A stretch of 56,935 nucleotides of DNA from Nitrospinota bacterium. GTDB lineage: Bacteria; Nitrospinota_A; UBA7883; JACRGQ01. The stretch covers positions 1 to 56,935 of the forward strand of contig JACRGQ010000046.1 of NCBI GenBank assembly GCA_016217735.1, in the 5' to 3' direction. Below are positions 1 through 11,167 of this stretch, piece after piece; the first letter of the stretch is position 1; each line of letters starts with the position of its first letter. Under the pieces are notes generated by a model, which worked only from the letters and a program-made list of their open reading frames with translations, did no database searches and was not told the origin of the DNA. The translations under genes and the position numbers were made by a program.

Positions 1-57
1 AAACAGGTTCAATTGGTCAATGCTCTGTAACTCGTTCAGGCTCATGATGGTATTCAT
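1..57 (-). CDS. 5' end of a divergent gene, cut by the window edge
   Basis: Reading the minus strand from an ATG at 57 gives an open frame of 19 codons to the window edge, beginning MNTIMSLNELQSIDQL. A G-rich stretch lies just before the start and a second ATG in frame is at 45, which may be the real start. The piece is too short to recognise a family. It would be divergent from the zinc-ribbon gene at 184, so 58-183 would be a shared promoter region. This could be a chance reading frame. Confidence 0.35.
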   Translation of the reverse strand, partial: MNTIMSLNELQSIDQLNLF

Positions 58-76
58 CCCCCTATCATGAACAGCT

Positions 77-134
77 TTCAGACTCATTTCATGTTGGAAT
101 CACGTCCCCCCTTCAGACTCATTCCATATTGGAA
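77..134. repeat. Direct repeat in a putative divergent promoter region
   Basis: A 23-bp sequence beginning TTCAGACTCAT and ending TTGGAA occurs at 77-99 and again at 112-134 with three differences. The copies are in the same orientation with starts 35 bp apart. They lie upstream of the gene at 184. Two similar sites at this spacing could be operators for a DNA-binding protein; that role is an inference. Confidence 0.5.
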
Positions 135-183
135 AAGGCTGGTATTTGGTATTAGCGGAAAATATGATAAAGTAAACAGCTAG

Positions 184-1050
184 ATGAAGTGCCCCAAATG
201 TAATTTCGCAAGTTTTGAATATATCAATACTTGCAAAAAGTGCGGTAACGACCTGACGCTGCACAAAACCGAGATGGGGATTGACTATCCCCAGTACAGC
301 ACCCTCGGTCTGATGGCGACATTGCGCCATGAGGCATCGCCGCAAGCCGCGGTGGCTGAACCGGCTTCGCTGGTGGAAGAAGATCATGGCACCGAGCGAT
401 TCTCGGAAACATCGGCAACCGACAAGATGTCAGGTACTTCCGGCTTTGAGGCGGCCATCGGTTCCGATACCGACTTCACCAATATCGGCGCCGACATCGA
501 CTTGGGAGGAGCGGACGAGCTTGACCTGAGCGGCATGGGAGAATCGGCGGATGAAACCGCTTCCATCAAACTGCCAGCGGCGGAAGAGGAAGAAATAAAC
601 CTCGGCGCTGAAGCCGTTGCCGAACCCGCGAAGGAAGATGCGGCCGATAATAAAGTCACCGCCCCCCACGACCTGGAGGGGATCGATTTTGATCTGGGTT
701 CATTGGAAGAAACCCCCGCCGCGCCCCCGGAAGACGCAAAAACGCTCGACCTCGGCGAAATCGAGGAAGCCGTTACGCCGGCGGGAAAGGAAGACGAATT
801 CCCGCTTGATCTGGGAGATATCGAAATTGCGGCGGAAGAAGAAAAACCGGCTCCAGCCAAAGGGGCCGCTCCGGCCGCCGCGCCCGCCGAACCCGCCGCC
901 GATTTCAACATGGACGGCTTTGACTTGGACATCAACCTTGACGATGTTGACCTTGGCGGCGCGGGTAAAAAAGAAGAGCCGAAAAAAGACGAAAAGAAGA
1001 AGGACGACTTCGACATCGATATCGATTTGAGCGATCTGAAGCTTGATTAA
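184..1050 (+). CDS. Zinc-ribbon protein with long acidic low-complexity tail
   Basis: The 288-residue product starts with a four-cysteine zinc ribbon (CPKC at residues 3-6, CKKC at about 17-20), like the small ribbon found on many regulatory or scaffold proteins. The rest is very acidic and Ala/Glu/Asp rich. It contains degenerate repeats of the form DLG-x-[IL]-E (for example LDLGEIEEA, LDLGDIEIA) and ends in alternating Asp-hydrophobic segments. No signal peptide or membrane helix is visible, so it is probably cytoplasmic. No good ribosome-binding site precedes the ATG. Its stop overlaps the TTG start of the RDD membrane protein, so the two are probably co-translated. The function is unknown; a role as a scaffold for the membrane partner is a guess. 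Confidence 0.85.
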   Translation: MKCPKCNFASFEYINTCKKCGNDLTLHKTEMGIDYPQYSTLGLMATLRHEASPQAAVAEPASLVEEDHGTERFSETSATDKMSGTSGFEAAIGSDTDFTNIGADIDLGGADELDLSGMGESADETASIKLPAAEEEEINLGAEAVAEPAKEDAADNKVTAPHDLEGIDFDLGSLEETPAAPPEDAKTLDLGEIEEAVTPAGKEDEFPLDLGDIEIAAEEEKPAPAKGAAPAAAPAEPAADFNMDGFDLDINLDDVDLGGAGKKEEPKKDEKKKDDFDIDIDLSDLKLD

Positions 1051-1558
1051 TCCCCACCTCGGCGCCGCCTTGGCCGCCTATACTTTCGAAGAAATATCGG
1101 CCCCGCCCGTTACCCCCGCCGCAATAAATACGCCGGTGGCGTATGCCGGTTTTTTCGTCCGGCTTGCCGCTTTCGTTATCGATAACCTGATTTGTTACTT
1201 TGCCGCATACCTCACCATATGGGGGGCGGGAGCGTTTTACCGGGCTTTTCATGGCGCCGGGCTGGACGGCGAAATCCGCTTCGTGCTCGCAAGCATCCTG
1301 TTTTACCTGCTGTTTTACACCGTTTATTTCGTTTATTTCCTTACCCACGGCGGCCAGACCCCCGGCAAACAGGTGTTGGGAATAAAGGTGGTTGCGCTGG
1401 ACGGCGGAGAAGTGGACGGCTTCCGCGCGGCGCTCCGGACGATGGGGTACGCCACCTCCTGGTTCCTCTTCGGGTTGGGCTATTTGTGGGCCGGGATGGA
1501 TCGCCACCGCCAGTCCTGGCACGACAAACTCGCCGGCACGGTAGTGCTGGAAATTTGA
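1043..1558 (+). CDS. RDD family integral membrane protein
   Basis: This 171-residue protein has the RDD family signature: an Arg and an Asp in the first helix (VRLAAFVIDNLI, about residues 33-44), a second helix pair near residues 80-105, then GGQTPGKQVLGIKVV and a last helix ending in the conserved SWHDKLAGT region. RDD proteins sit in the inner membrane and their transport role is poorly defined. The start is a TTG that overlaps the end of the zinc-ribbon gene by 8 bp, which suggests translational coupling. An alternative start further in would remove the proline-rich amino end but not the RDD core. Confidence 0.85.
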   Translation: MINPHLGAALAAYTFEEISAPPVTPAAINTPVAYAGFFVRLAAFVIDNLICYFAAYLTIWGAGAFYRAFHGAGLDGEIRFVLASILFYLLFYTVYFVYFLTHGGQTPGKQVLGIKVVALDGGEVDGFRAALRTMGYATSWFLFGLGYLWAGMDRHRQSWHDKLAGTVVLEI

Positions 1559-1668
1559 CCCTTTCCTTTCTATAATACCCCCCTTGACCCGCCTGCTTGA
1601 AGCGGGCTGCGTTTGGATGGCATAAAGACGGGAATAACGTGTTTTTTAGCATTTTATAAGGAGTGGCA

Positions 1669-2817
1669 ATGAAAAAGAACTATCTGCTTTCGCCCGGCCC
1701 GACACCGGTCCCCGAAAGAATCCTGCTGGCGATGGCCCAGCCGATCATCCACCACCGGACACCGCAGTTCAGCGCGGTATTCGGCGCGGCGGCGGAAAAG
1801 CTCAAGGGGCTGTTCCACACCAAACAGGATGTCATCATCCTCTCCTCCTCCGGCACCGGCGCCATGGAAAGCGCCGTCGTCAATTGCTTCAACAAAGGCG
1901 AAAAAGTCATATCGGTCAACGGCGGCAAGTTCGGCGAGCGCTGGACGAAAATCGCGCAGGCGTTCGACCTCGTTGTGGACGAAGTGAAAATCGAATGGGG
2001 CAATGCCGTCGACCCGCAGGACATCAAGAAGCGCCTCGACGCCGACAAGGATATCAAGGGCATTCTGATACAGGCGACTGAAAGCTCCACCACCGTTAAA
2101 ATGCCGATTAAGGAACTGGCCGCCATCACGAAAGAGCGCGACGTGCTGCTCGTCGTGGACGGCATCACCGGCGTGGGCGTGTTCGACATCCCGATGGACG
2201 ACTGGGGCGTGGACATCCTGATTTGCGGCAGCCAGAAAGCGATGATGATGCCGCCGGGCCTCGGCTTCATCGCCCTCTCGGACAAGGCGTGGGCCAAGGC
2301 CGACAAGGTGAAGAACAGCAAGTTCTACTTCGACCTCAAGAAAGAGCGCAAAAACCTGAAGGACAAGACCACCGCCTATACCCCGGCGGTGTCGCTGGTG
2401 AACGGCCTCCTCGAAGCCCTCAAGATGATGGAAGAGGAAACCTACCCCGCGATCTTCGCGCGCCACGAACTGCTGGCCCGCGGCGTGCGCGCCGGCACCG
2501 ACGCGCTGGGACTCAAGATGGTCACCAAATCGCCCACCGAAGCGATGACCGGCGTTTACCTCCCCGAAGCCGTCAACGGAAAGAAATTCGTCAAGGCGCT
2601 GCGCGACAACTTCGGCGTCACTTTCGCCGGCGGGCAGGACCAGTGGGAAGGGAAAATCATCCGCATCGCCCACCTCGGCTATTTCGGCGAATTCGACATG
2701 GTGATCGCCCTTTCCTCCATTGAAATGGCGCTGCACAAATTCGGCCACAAGGTCCAGTTTGGCGCGGGCGTCGGCGCGGCGGAAGCGGTGCTGCACGACG
2801 GGTTCGAGGTGAAGTGA
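1669..2817 (+). CDS. Class-V aminotransferase (alanine-glyoxylate / phosphoserine type)
   Basis: A 382-residue PLP enzyme of fold type I, class V. The amino end (LLSPGPTPVPERIL) is typical of the alanine-glyoxylate / serine-pyruvate group. The Schiff-base lysine is in GSQKAMMMPPG at about residue 190, and the phosphate-binding SSGTGAME stretch is near residue 65. It overlaps serA, so it most likely supplies the transaminase step that turns 3-phosphohydroxypyruvate into phosphoserine, a job this family does in organisms without classical SerC. That role is inferred from context. ATG 1669 is chosen because AAGGAG at 1658-1663 is spaced five bases from it; the in-frame GTG at 1663 overlaps the ribosome-binding site. 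Confidence 0.92.
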   Translation: MKKNYLLSPGPTPVPERILLAMAQPIIHHRTPQFSAVFGAAAEKLKGLFHTKQDVIILSSSGTGAMESAVVNCFNKGEKVISVNGGKFGERWTKIAQAFDLVVDEVKIEWGNAVDPQDIKKRLDADKDIKGILIQATESSTTVKMPIKELAAITKERDVLLVVDGITGVGVFDIPMDDWGVDILICGSQKAMMMPPGLGFIALSDKAWAKADKVKNSKFYFDLKKERKNLKDKTTAYTPAVSLVNGLLEALKMMEEETYPAIFARHELLARGVRAGTDALGLKMVTKSPTEAMTGVYLPEAVNGKKFVKALRDNFGVTFAGGQDQWEGKIIRIAHLGYFGEFDMVIALSSIEMALHKFGHKVQFGAGVGAAEAVLHDGFEVK

Positions 2818-4406
2818 TGACCGGCAAATACAAAGTCCTCGTCAGCGACGAACTTTCCGACAACGGCATCGAGATACTGAAAAAAAGCTCCGTCATCGAT
2901 GTCGACGTGAAAGTCGGCATGAAGAAGGAAGAGCTTCTCGGCGTCATCGCGCAATACCACGGCCTCGTCATCCGCTCCGCCACCAAGGTGACGGCGGAAG
3001 TCATCGCCGCGGCGACAAACCTGAAAGTGGTCGGCCGCGCCGGCGCGGGGGTGGACAACGTGGACAACCCCGCCGCCAGCAAACGCGGCATCGCGGTGGA
3101 AAACACCCCGGGCGGCAACACCGTCACCACCGGCGAACATGCCGTCGCGCTGATGTGCGCGCTGGCCCGCAACATCCCGCAGGGAACCGCCGGCATCAAG
3201 GCCGGTAAATGGGACCGCAAGCTGATCGGCGTCGAGCTGCTGGGCAAAACCCTCGGCATCGTCGGCATCGGCCGCGTCGGCTCCATCGTCACCCGCCGGG
3301 CGCAGGGTTTCCAGATGCAGGTTATCGCCTTCGACCCGTTCATATCGAAAGACAAGGCGGCCGAACTGGGCGTTGAGCTGGTATCGCTGGACGAGGTCTA
3401 CAAACGGGCCGACTTCATCTCCATCCACTCGCCGCTCACACCGGAAACCAGGCACATGGTCGGCGCGAAACAGTTCGCCATGATGAAGAAAGGCGTGCGC
3501 ATCGTCAACGCGGCGCGCGGCGGCATCATAGATGAAACCGCCCTGGCCGAAGCGGTAAAGAGCGGCCATGTGGCCGGCGCCGCGCTGGACGTGTTCGAGC
3601 AGGAGCCCCCGGCGGCGGACAACCCGCTGCTGGCCCTGCCGCAGGTGATCTGCACCCCGCATCTGGGGGCCAGCACCGCCGAGGCGCAGGAAAACGTCGC
3701 CGTCGCCATCGCCGAACAGTTGGTCACCTTCTTCGAGCAGGGGATCATCATGAACGCGGTGAACGTGCCTGATGTGGATCCCGAAGTTCTCAAGAAAATC
3801 AAGCCGTACCTCTCCCTCGCCGAGAAAATGGGGCGCTTCATCGCCCATATCAGCGGACAGGGAATTAAGGAAGTCGAAATCGCCACCAGCGGCGAGATCG
3901 CCGATGTGGACATGAAACCGCTGGCCACCAGCGCCCTCAAGGGCTTCCTCGCGGTCATGGGGCTGGAGGTGAACTACGTCAACGCGCCGTTCCTGGCCAA
4001 GGAGCGCGGCATAGACGTGAAGACCACCGTCAGCAAAAAAGTGCATGACTACGCGGGCCTTCTCTCGCTCCGCGTGGTGACCGACCAGGGGGAACAGACC
4101 GTGGCCGGCACCATTTTCGGCAAGAACGAGCCGCGCATCGTGAACATCAACGACATCCGCATCGACGCCATTCCCGAAGGGAACCTCATCATGTTCACCA
4201 ACACCGACAGGCCGGGGGTCATCGGCGCGGTGGGCACCTATCTGGGAAAGAACAAGATCAACATCGGCCAGTTCAACCTCGGGCGCACCGCGCCGCTGAA
4301 GGAGGCCGTGAGCCTTATCAGCGTTGACTCCGAAGTCTCCAAGGATGTTATCGACGGGCTGCTGAAAATTGAAAATGTACTGAAAGCCTGGGCCATCAAG
4401 CTTTGA
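2817..4406 (+). CDS. serA: D-3-phosphoglycerate dehydrogenase
   Basis: A 529-residue long-form SerA that oxidises 3-phosphoglycerate to 3-phosphohydroxypyruvate in serine synthesis. The NAD-binding motif GIVGIGRVGS is near residue 145, followed by the catalytic Arg (NAARGGIIDE), Glu (DVFEQEPP) and His (CTPHLGAST). After residue about 315 comes the allosteric substrate-binding domain, then a C-terminal ACT domain (LIMFTNTDRPGVIGAVG), which senses serine in many homologues. The start overlaps the upstream aminotransferase stop (TGATG). An in-frame GTG three bases earlier is possible. The stop overlaps the hisZ start. Confidence 0.97.
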   Translation: MTGKYKVLVSDELSDNGIEILKKSSVIDVDVKVGMKKEELLGVIAQYHGLVIRSATKVTAEVIAAATNLKVVGRAGAGVDNVDNPAASKRGIAVENTPGGNTVTTGEHAVALMCALARNIPQGTAGIKAGKWDRKLIGVELLGKTLGIVGIGRVGSIVTRRAQGFQMQVIAFDPFISKDKAAELGVELVSLDEVYKRADFISIHSPLTPETRHMVGAKQFAMMKKGVRIVNAARGGIIDETALAEAVKSGHVAGAALDVFEQEPPAADNPLLALPQVICTPHLGASTAEAQENVAVAIAEQLVTFFEQGIIMNAVNVPDVDPEVLKKIKPYLSLAEKMGRFIAHISGQGIKEVEIATSGEIADVDMKPLATSALKGFLAVMGLEVNYVNAPFLAKERGIDVKTTVSKKVHDYAGLLSLRVVTDQGEQTVAGTIFGKNEPRIVNINDIRIDAIPEGNLIMFTNTDRPGVIGAVGTYLGKNKINIGQFNLGRTAPLKEAVSLISVDSEVSKDVIDGLLKIENVLKAWAIKL

Positions 4407-5626
4407 AGCTGAATCCGACCGCGATACCGCAGGGGACGAGAACCTTCCTGTTCGAGGAGGCGGCCCGGCGCCGCGCCCTGGAGCAGGCGGTTCACGCTAC
4501 CCTGCGGTCGCGCGGGTTCGAGGAGATCGATACTCCCCTGCTTGATTACTACGAGTCGGCCGCCGCCGGCCTTTCGGAAGACGAGCGCAACCGGATCATC
4601 CGTTTCAGCGAAGCCGAGTCGGGCCGCCCCATCGCGCTGCGTAACGACATCACCTCGCAAATCGCGCGTTCCGCCGCCACCCATCTTGCGCAACGGCCGC
4701 TGCCGTTGCGGCTCTTCTACAGCGGGCCGGTTTTCCGCCACGCCAAGAAGGGGAAGGGGGAGCAGTATGTTATCAACCAGGCGGGGCTGGAAATTGTCGG
4801 CCACGCGGGGCCGGAAGCCGATATCGAAATCGTCCTGAGCGTCAAGGCGGTGCTTGAAAAAGCGTTCCCCGGCGGCTGCGCCCTTTCGCTGGGGCACGCG
4901 GGCGTCATCAATTCGTTTCTTAAGCCGTTTCCCGCCATGCAAATGGAGGGCATTAAAACCTCGCTGGCCAAAAAAGACAAAACCGCGCTCCGGGGGCAGT
5001 TGGCCGCCGCCGGGGTACAAGGGGAGCAGGCGGAGCGGATCGTCGCGCTGACCGGGCTTTTCGGCGGCAAGGAAGTCATCGGCAAGGCGCGCGCCATCGC
5101 CGCGGACGACGCCGCCGCGCTGGCCGCGCTGGACAACCTGGCCGCCATTTACGATGCGCTGGCGTCAAACGGATTTGGAAAAAAACTCTCCATCGACCTG
5201 GGGGAGATGCGCGGGTTCGGTTACTACACCGGCGTTATTATGGAGCTTTTCTCCGCCGCCGGCGCGCCGCTGGGCAACGGCGGACGCTACGACAACTTGG
5301 TAAAACGCTTCGGGCCGGATATCCCCGCCGTCGGCTTCGCCTTCGATATCGACATGGTGGTCGACGCGCTGATGCGCGAAGGGGGGAACAACCTTTGGAA
5401 GGGGGCCGACTACCTCCTGCTCGATGCCGGAAACACCGCCGCCGCCGACGCATTGCGGGCGAAGGGATTTTCCGTCATCGTCCCGCTTGCAAACCTCGGC
5501 CTCAAGGATGCGCTGGCGTTCGCCCAAAAAATGAACATTGCCGAAATCCTCGTCCCGGCGGGCGGAAACGGGTTTAAAATCATCACTGCCGCCACCGGGG
5601 TGGAAGCCGGCAAGCTGGAAATCTGA
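4403..5626 (+). CDS. hisZ: ATP phosphoribosyltransferase regulatory subunit
   Basis: A 407-residue paralogue of the histidyl-tRNA synthetase catalytic core. It has class-II motif 2 (RLFYSGPVFRHAKKG), a histidine-site segment (MRGFGYYTGVIMEL) and motif 3 (PAVGFAFDIDMV). It ends without a clear anticodon-binding domain, and the conserved Arg of the HisS motif-2 loop is replaced in context, as in HisZ proteins. HisZ pairs with short-form HisG to control the first step of histidine synthesis. The TTG start overlaps the serA stop by 4 bp. A short-form hisG is expected elsewhere in the genome. A HisS assignment is less likely because of length and adjacency to purA, a common hisZ neighbour. Confidence 0.9.
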   Translation: MKLNPTAIPQGTRTFLFEEAARRRALEQAVHATLRSRGFEEIDTPLLDYYESAAAGLSEDERNRIIRFSEAESGRPIALRNDITSQIARSAATHLAQRPLPLRLFYSGPVFRHAKKGKGEQYVINQAGLEIVGHAGPEADIEIVLSVKAVLEKAFPGGCALSLGHAGVINSFLKPFPAMQMEGIKTSLAKKDKTALRGQLAAAGVQGEQAERIVALTGLFGGKEVIGKARAIAADDAAALAALDNLAAIYDALASNGFGKKLSIDLGEMRGFGYYTGVIMELFSAAGAPLGNGGRYDNLVKRFGPDIPAVGFAFDIDMVVDALMREGGNNLWKGADYLLLDAGNTAAADALRAKGFSVIVPLANLGLKDALAFAQKMNIAEILVPAGGNGFKIITAATGVEAGKLEI

Positions 5627-8334
<2,708 letters not shown>

Positions 8335-8342
8335 CGGCGATC

Positions 8343-9473
8343 ATGCGGTTTTTGATTATTGCCGGCGAGGAGAGCGGCGAAATATACGGCGCGCGCTTGA
8401 TGCGCGAGATCAAGGCCGTCATGCCGGATGCCGAATTCCACGGCGTCGGCGGCGACCGGATGGCGGCCGAAGGTCTGCGCCTCATCCAGCACTGCAAGGA
8501 TATGGCCAGCATCGGCGTGGTGCAGATGCTGGAAAAAATCGTTTACTTCCTCGGCGTTCTGAACGATGTGCGCGCCCGCGTGAAGCGGCGCGATTATGAC
8601 GCCATCATCCTGATCGATTATCCCGATTTCAACCTCCGCGTCGCCCGCGCGGGACACGGGGCGGGGGTGCCGGTTTTCTACTACGTCTGCCCGCAGTTCT
8701 GGGCGTGGCGGCGTTACCGCATACGCGCGGTGAAACGGTGGGTCGACACCATGCTGGTGATCCTCCCCTTTGAAGAGACGTTTTACAAAGAGCGCGGCAT
8801 AGACGCCCGCTTTATCGGCCACCCGATGCTGGACGAAATCGATTTCACCAAAGACCGCGCCGCGCTCAAGCGGGAATTTCTGCCGCCGGGATGCTCAACG
8901 CTTGTCGGCATGCTCCCCGGCAGCCGCAACAGCGAGGTCGGCTACAACCTGCCGACGCTGCTGGAAACCGCCGGCATCATCAGACGGGAACGCCCCGACG
9001 CCGGATTCGTCCTGCCGGTGGCGCACCATATGTCCGATGCGAAAATACGCGAGGCGGCGGGTGATAGGCCGTATGTGAAAATCGTCAAAGGGCGTTCGCA
9101 CGATGTGATGGCCGCCTGCGATCTGCTTATCACGAAATCGGGAACCTCCACGCTGGAAGCCGCCATTTTCGGCGCGCCGATGATCATCGTTTACCGCTCC
9201 TCCTCCATAAATTACTGGCTGGCGAAGCTGTTGGTTCATGTGGAATATGCGGGCCTGCCGAACCTTATCGCCGGGCGCGAGGTGGCGAAGGAATATTTCC
9301 AAAGCCGTTTTGTTCCAGCCACGGTGGCGGCCGAAGCCGCCGCGCTGCTTTCATCGCCGGAGCGCCTGCGTGAAAAACGCGCGGAGATGGATGCCATCCG
9401 GCGCCAGTTGGGAGATGCCGGCGCGGCCAAGCGCGCGGCGGCGATTATCGCATCACGATTAAACAAATCTTGA
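8343..9473 (+). CDS. lpxB: Lipid-A-disaccharide synthase
   Basis: A 376-residue GT19 enzyme that joins UDP-2,3-diacylglucosamine and lipid X in lipid A synthesis, at the inner face of the inner membrane. It starts with FLIIAGEESGEIYGARL, has the family's PQFWAWR, GHPMLDE and LPGSRNSEV motifs, and the TKSGTSTLEA donor-site segment. ATG 8343 places the start at the conserved position; an in-frame GTG at 8331 overlaps the previous stop (GTGA) and could be the true start. Its presence shows the cell makes lipopolysaccharide. Confidence 0.95.
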   Translation: MRFLIIAGEESGEIYGARLMREIKAVMPDAEFHGVGGDRMAAEGLRLIQHCKDMASIGVVQMLEKIVYFLGVLNDVRARVKRRDYDAIILIDYPDFNLRVARAGHGAGVPVFYYVCPQFWAWRRYRIRAVKRWVDTMLVILPFEETFYKERGIDARFIGHPMLDEIDFTKDRAALKREFLPPGCSTLVGMLPGSRNSEVGYNLPTLLETAGIIRRERPDAGFVLPVAHHMSDAKIREAAGDRPYVKIVKGRSHDVMAACDLLITKSGTSTLEAAIFGAPMIIVYRSSSINYWLAKLLVHVEYAGLPNLIAGREVAKEYFQSRFVPATVAAEAAALLSSPERLREKRAEMDAIRRQLGDAGAAKRAAAIIASRLNKS

Positions 9474-9501
9474 ATATGCGGACTATTGAAGAGCTATTTA
9501 T

Positions 9502-9666
9502 GTATGTCATCCTGAGCCGCAGGCGAGGGAGCGGCGGAATAAAATGCGGCGGCGAAATGCAATGGAGCCAGCCGCGTACAAACCGCCGCGGAAATGCCCT
9601 TCAAGGGCGAAGGATCTCTTTCCGGAAAGGGATTCTTCAGTCGCCGGCGCTCCTTCAGAATGACAC
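9502..9666 (+). repeat. Dispersed repeat family 1, full copy A
   Basis: A non-coding element of about 165 bp between lpxB and uppP. It runs from GTCATCCTGAGCCGCAGG, through GAGCGGCGGAATAAAATGCG and GGAGCCAGCCGCGTACAAAC, to a GCCCTTCAAGGGC palindrome, a CTTTCCGGAAAG palindrome and a final CAGAATGACA. The outer ends are roughly inverted (GTCATCCTG and CAGAATGAC). Copies B (25557-25738) and C (47856-48008) have the same blocks in the same order on the other strand. Short open frames inside it are not genes. Confidence 0.85.
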
Positions 9667-9695
9667 GGAATTGAGAACAAACAGGAGCCGTAAGC

Positions 9696-10475
9696 GTGGA
9701 AATATTTAAGGCGATAGTTCTTGGGCTGGTGCAGGGGCTGACGGAGTTCTTTCCGGTCAGCAGCACGGCGCATCTTATTCTTTTCCCCTGGTTTTTCGGC
9801 TGGGGCGGGGAACTGGATACGCTCAGCTTTGACGTGGCGCTGCATGGCGGCACGCTCTTTGCCCTTATCGCCTACTTCTGGAAAGACTGGAGAAACCTCC
9901 TCCTGAAAGACCACAAAATGTTGATGCTGGTCATCATCGGCACCGTTCCCGCGGGTATCGCCGGTATTCTGCTGCAAAAATGGGTGGAGCACGCATTGCG
10001 GAGCCCGATAATCATCGTCTTCACGCTTGTGGGGGTCGGCTTCATCATGCTGGCCGCTGAAAAGAGGGGAGAGCAGAACCGCGCAACCGATGGCGACGTA
10101 ACGCTGAAAGACGCCGTCATCATCGGCTGCGCGCAGGCGGTGGCGCTGATCCCCGGCGTGTCGCGCAGCGGCATCACCATCACGGCGGGCCTCTTTAGCG
10201 GCCTCACGCGCGAGACCGCCACCCGCTTCTCGTTTCTGCTCTCCACCCCGATCATCGCCGGGGCGACGCTGCTGCACGCGCTGAAGATGGCAAAAAATCA
10301 CGAGTCGTTCGATATGTCGCTGGTCGGCGCGGGGTTTGTGGCGGCGGCGGTTTCCGGCTTTTTCGCCATCGGATTTTTGATGAACTACCTGCGCAAACAC
10401 CCGTTGCACAATTTTGTGTATTACCGCTTCGCGCTGGCCGCCGTCGTCCTTATCGCCTGGCTTCTTCACGGTTAG
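9696..10475 (+). CDS. uppP: Undecaprenyl-diphosphatase
   Basis: A 259-residue polytopic membrane protein that dephosphorylates undecaprenyl diphosphate to recycle the lipid carrier for peptidoglycan and LPS synthesis. It has the two signature regions: GLTEFFPVSSTAHL near the amino end and GVSRSGITI near residue 150, which supply the catalytic Glu, Ser and Arg residues. The start is GTG with AGGAG at 9683-9687. The gene is framed by two repeat elements; the downstream one begins at its stop codon. Confidence 0.95.
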   Translation: MEIFKAIVLGLVQGLTEFFPVSSTAHLILFPWFFGWGGELDTLSFDVALHGGTLFALIAYFWKDWRNLLLKDHKMLMLVIIGTVPAGIAGILLQKWVEHALRSPIIIVFTLVGVGFIMLAAEKRGEQNRATDGDVTLKDAVIIGCAQAVALIPGVSRSGITITAGLFSGLTRETATRFSFLLSTPIIAGATLLHALKMAKNHESFDMSLVGAGFVAAAVSGFFAIGFLMNYLRKHPLHNFVYYRFALAAVVLIAWLLHG

Positions 10476-10662
10476 CCCGGATTATTCATGGGGAACCATG
10501 AATAATCCGCAAACGCCAATTTTTTGAAATCTTGCGCGTTGGCTCGAATTTTTCTTGGTCGGCATACTGAAGTATGTCTTCCGCGAAAAATTCTTCACCG
10601 CCGCGTTCTTTCAAAAACTTGGCGTTTGCACCCGCTGTGCCGTGAATAAAGCGGGTTAGCCG
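10471..10662. repeat. MITE-like element with terminal inverted repeats
   Basis: This element of about 190 bp fills most of the gene-free stretch 10476-10777. The left end (10472-10491, TTAGCCCGGATTATTCATGG) and right end (10640-10659, inverted) match imperfectly as terminal repeats. Inside are a perfect 14-bp hairpin (10478-10491 with 10496-10509, loop GGAA) and a long imperfect inverted repeat whose arms start at GCAAACGCC (10509) and end at GGCGTTTGC (10629), centred on CATACTGAAGTATG. The left end coincides with the uppP stop, so the hairpin may also act as its terminator. A solo end resembling the right terminus lies at 41095-41119. Confidence 0.65.
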
Positions 10663-10705
10663 GCCGCCGGAAAATCCCCGATGGCGCCCTGAAATTGTTT
10701 CAGGG

Positions 10706-10758
10706 CAAAAAAAAACCGTGGCTGGCCCCCCCTCCCCAGGGAATAAGCCAACCACGGT
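10706..10758 (-). terminator. Intrinsic terminator of the minus-strand respiratory cluster
   Basis: On the minus strand an 11-12 bp stem (ACCGTGGTTGGC with GCCAGCCACGG, one wobble pair) closes a GC-rich loop and is followed by nine T residues (10707-10715 on the plus strand as A). It lies 20 bp past the CBS-protein stop, so it probably ends the whole operon. Confidence 0.8.
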
Positions 10759-10777
10759 ACTGGAAACGGCGAAAGCT

Positions 10778-11167
10778 TTACCAGCCCTCGCCGTCGGTGT
10801 ACGCGGGATGAATGAGATCGCGGATTGAAATGACGCTGATGATCTTGCCGTTCTCGGTGACCGCGAGGTGGCGCAGCCGGTGTTTGTCCATCATGTCGTT
10901 CGCTTCGGTCAAAGCCGCGTTGAGGTCGATGGAAAACAGGGTGGTGGTCATGATTTCCTCCACCTTCGTTTTGGCGCCATCGTTCCCGGCCGCCATGATT
11001 TTGCGCACCAAATCGGTATCGGTCAGCATGCCGACCACCTGTTCCCCCCGCGCGATGAAAATGGAGGAGAACCTGTGCTCGGTGAGGTACTTGGCCGCGT
11101 CGAGCGCGGACGACCCTTCCGGAATGGTGTTGAGCTTCGGCGCCATGCGGTCTTTGACTTTCAGCAT
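10778..11167 (-). CDS. Two-CBS-domain protein
   Basis: A 129-residue protein made of two CBS repeats, each with the usual pattern (IPEGSSALDAAKYLTEHRFSS... GMLTDTDLV and FSIDLNAALTEANDMMDKHRLRHLAV... ISVISIRDLI). CBS pairs bind adenine nucleotides and act as energy or redox sensors. The start overlaps the stop of the GltD-like gene (TAATG), so it is the last gene of the respiratory cluster and may report energy state to it. No other domain is attached. The specific ligand cannot be told from sequence. Confidence 0.88.
   Translation of the reverse strand: MLKVKDRMAPKLNTIPEGSSALDAAKYLTEHRFSSIFIARGEQVVGMLTDTDLVRKIMAAGNDGAKTKVEEIMTTTLFSIDLNAALTEANDMMDKHRLRHLAVTENGKIISVISIRDLIHPAYTDGEGW

Noticed and set aside
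4403-5626. Histidyl-tRNA synthetase
   Set aside because: Class-II core matches, but length, missing anticodon-binding domain and position before purA fit HisZ better.
9470-9709. Small open frames inside repeat copies A and B encoding similar Arg/Gly-rich peptides
   Set aside because: The similarity comes from the repeat DNA itself; no ribosome-binding site, and the frames are not kept in copies C to E.
10486-10755. 89-codon minus-strand open frame in the gene-free stretch after uppP
   Set aside because: It lies within the foldback element and terminator; composition and content do not look coding.
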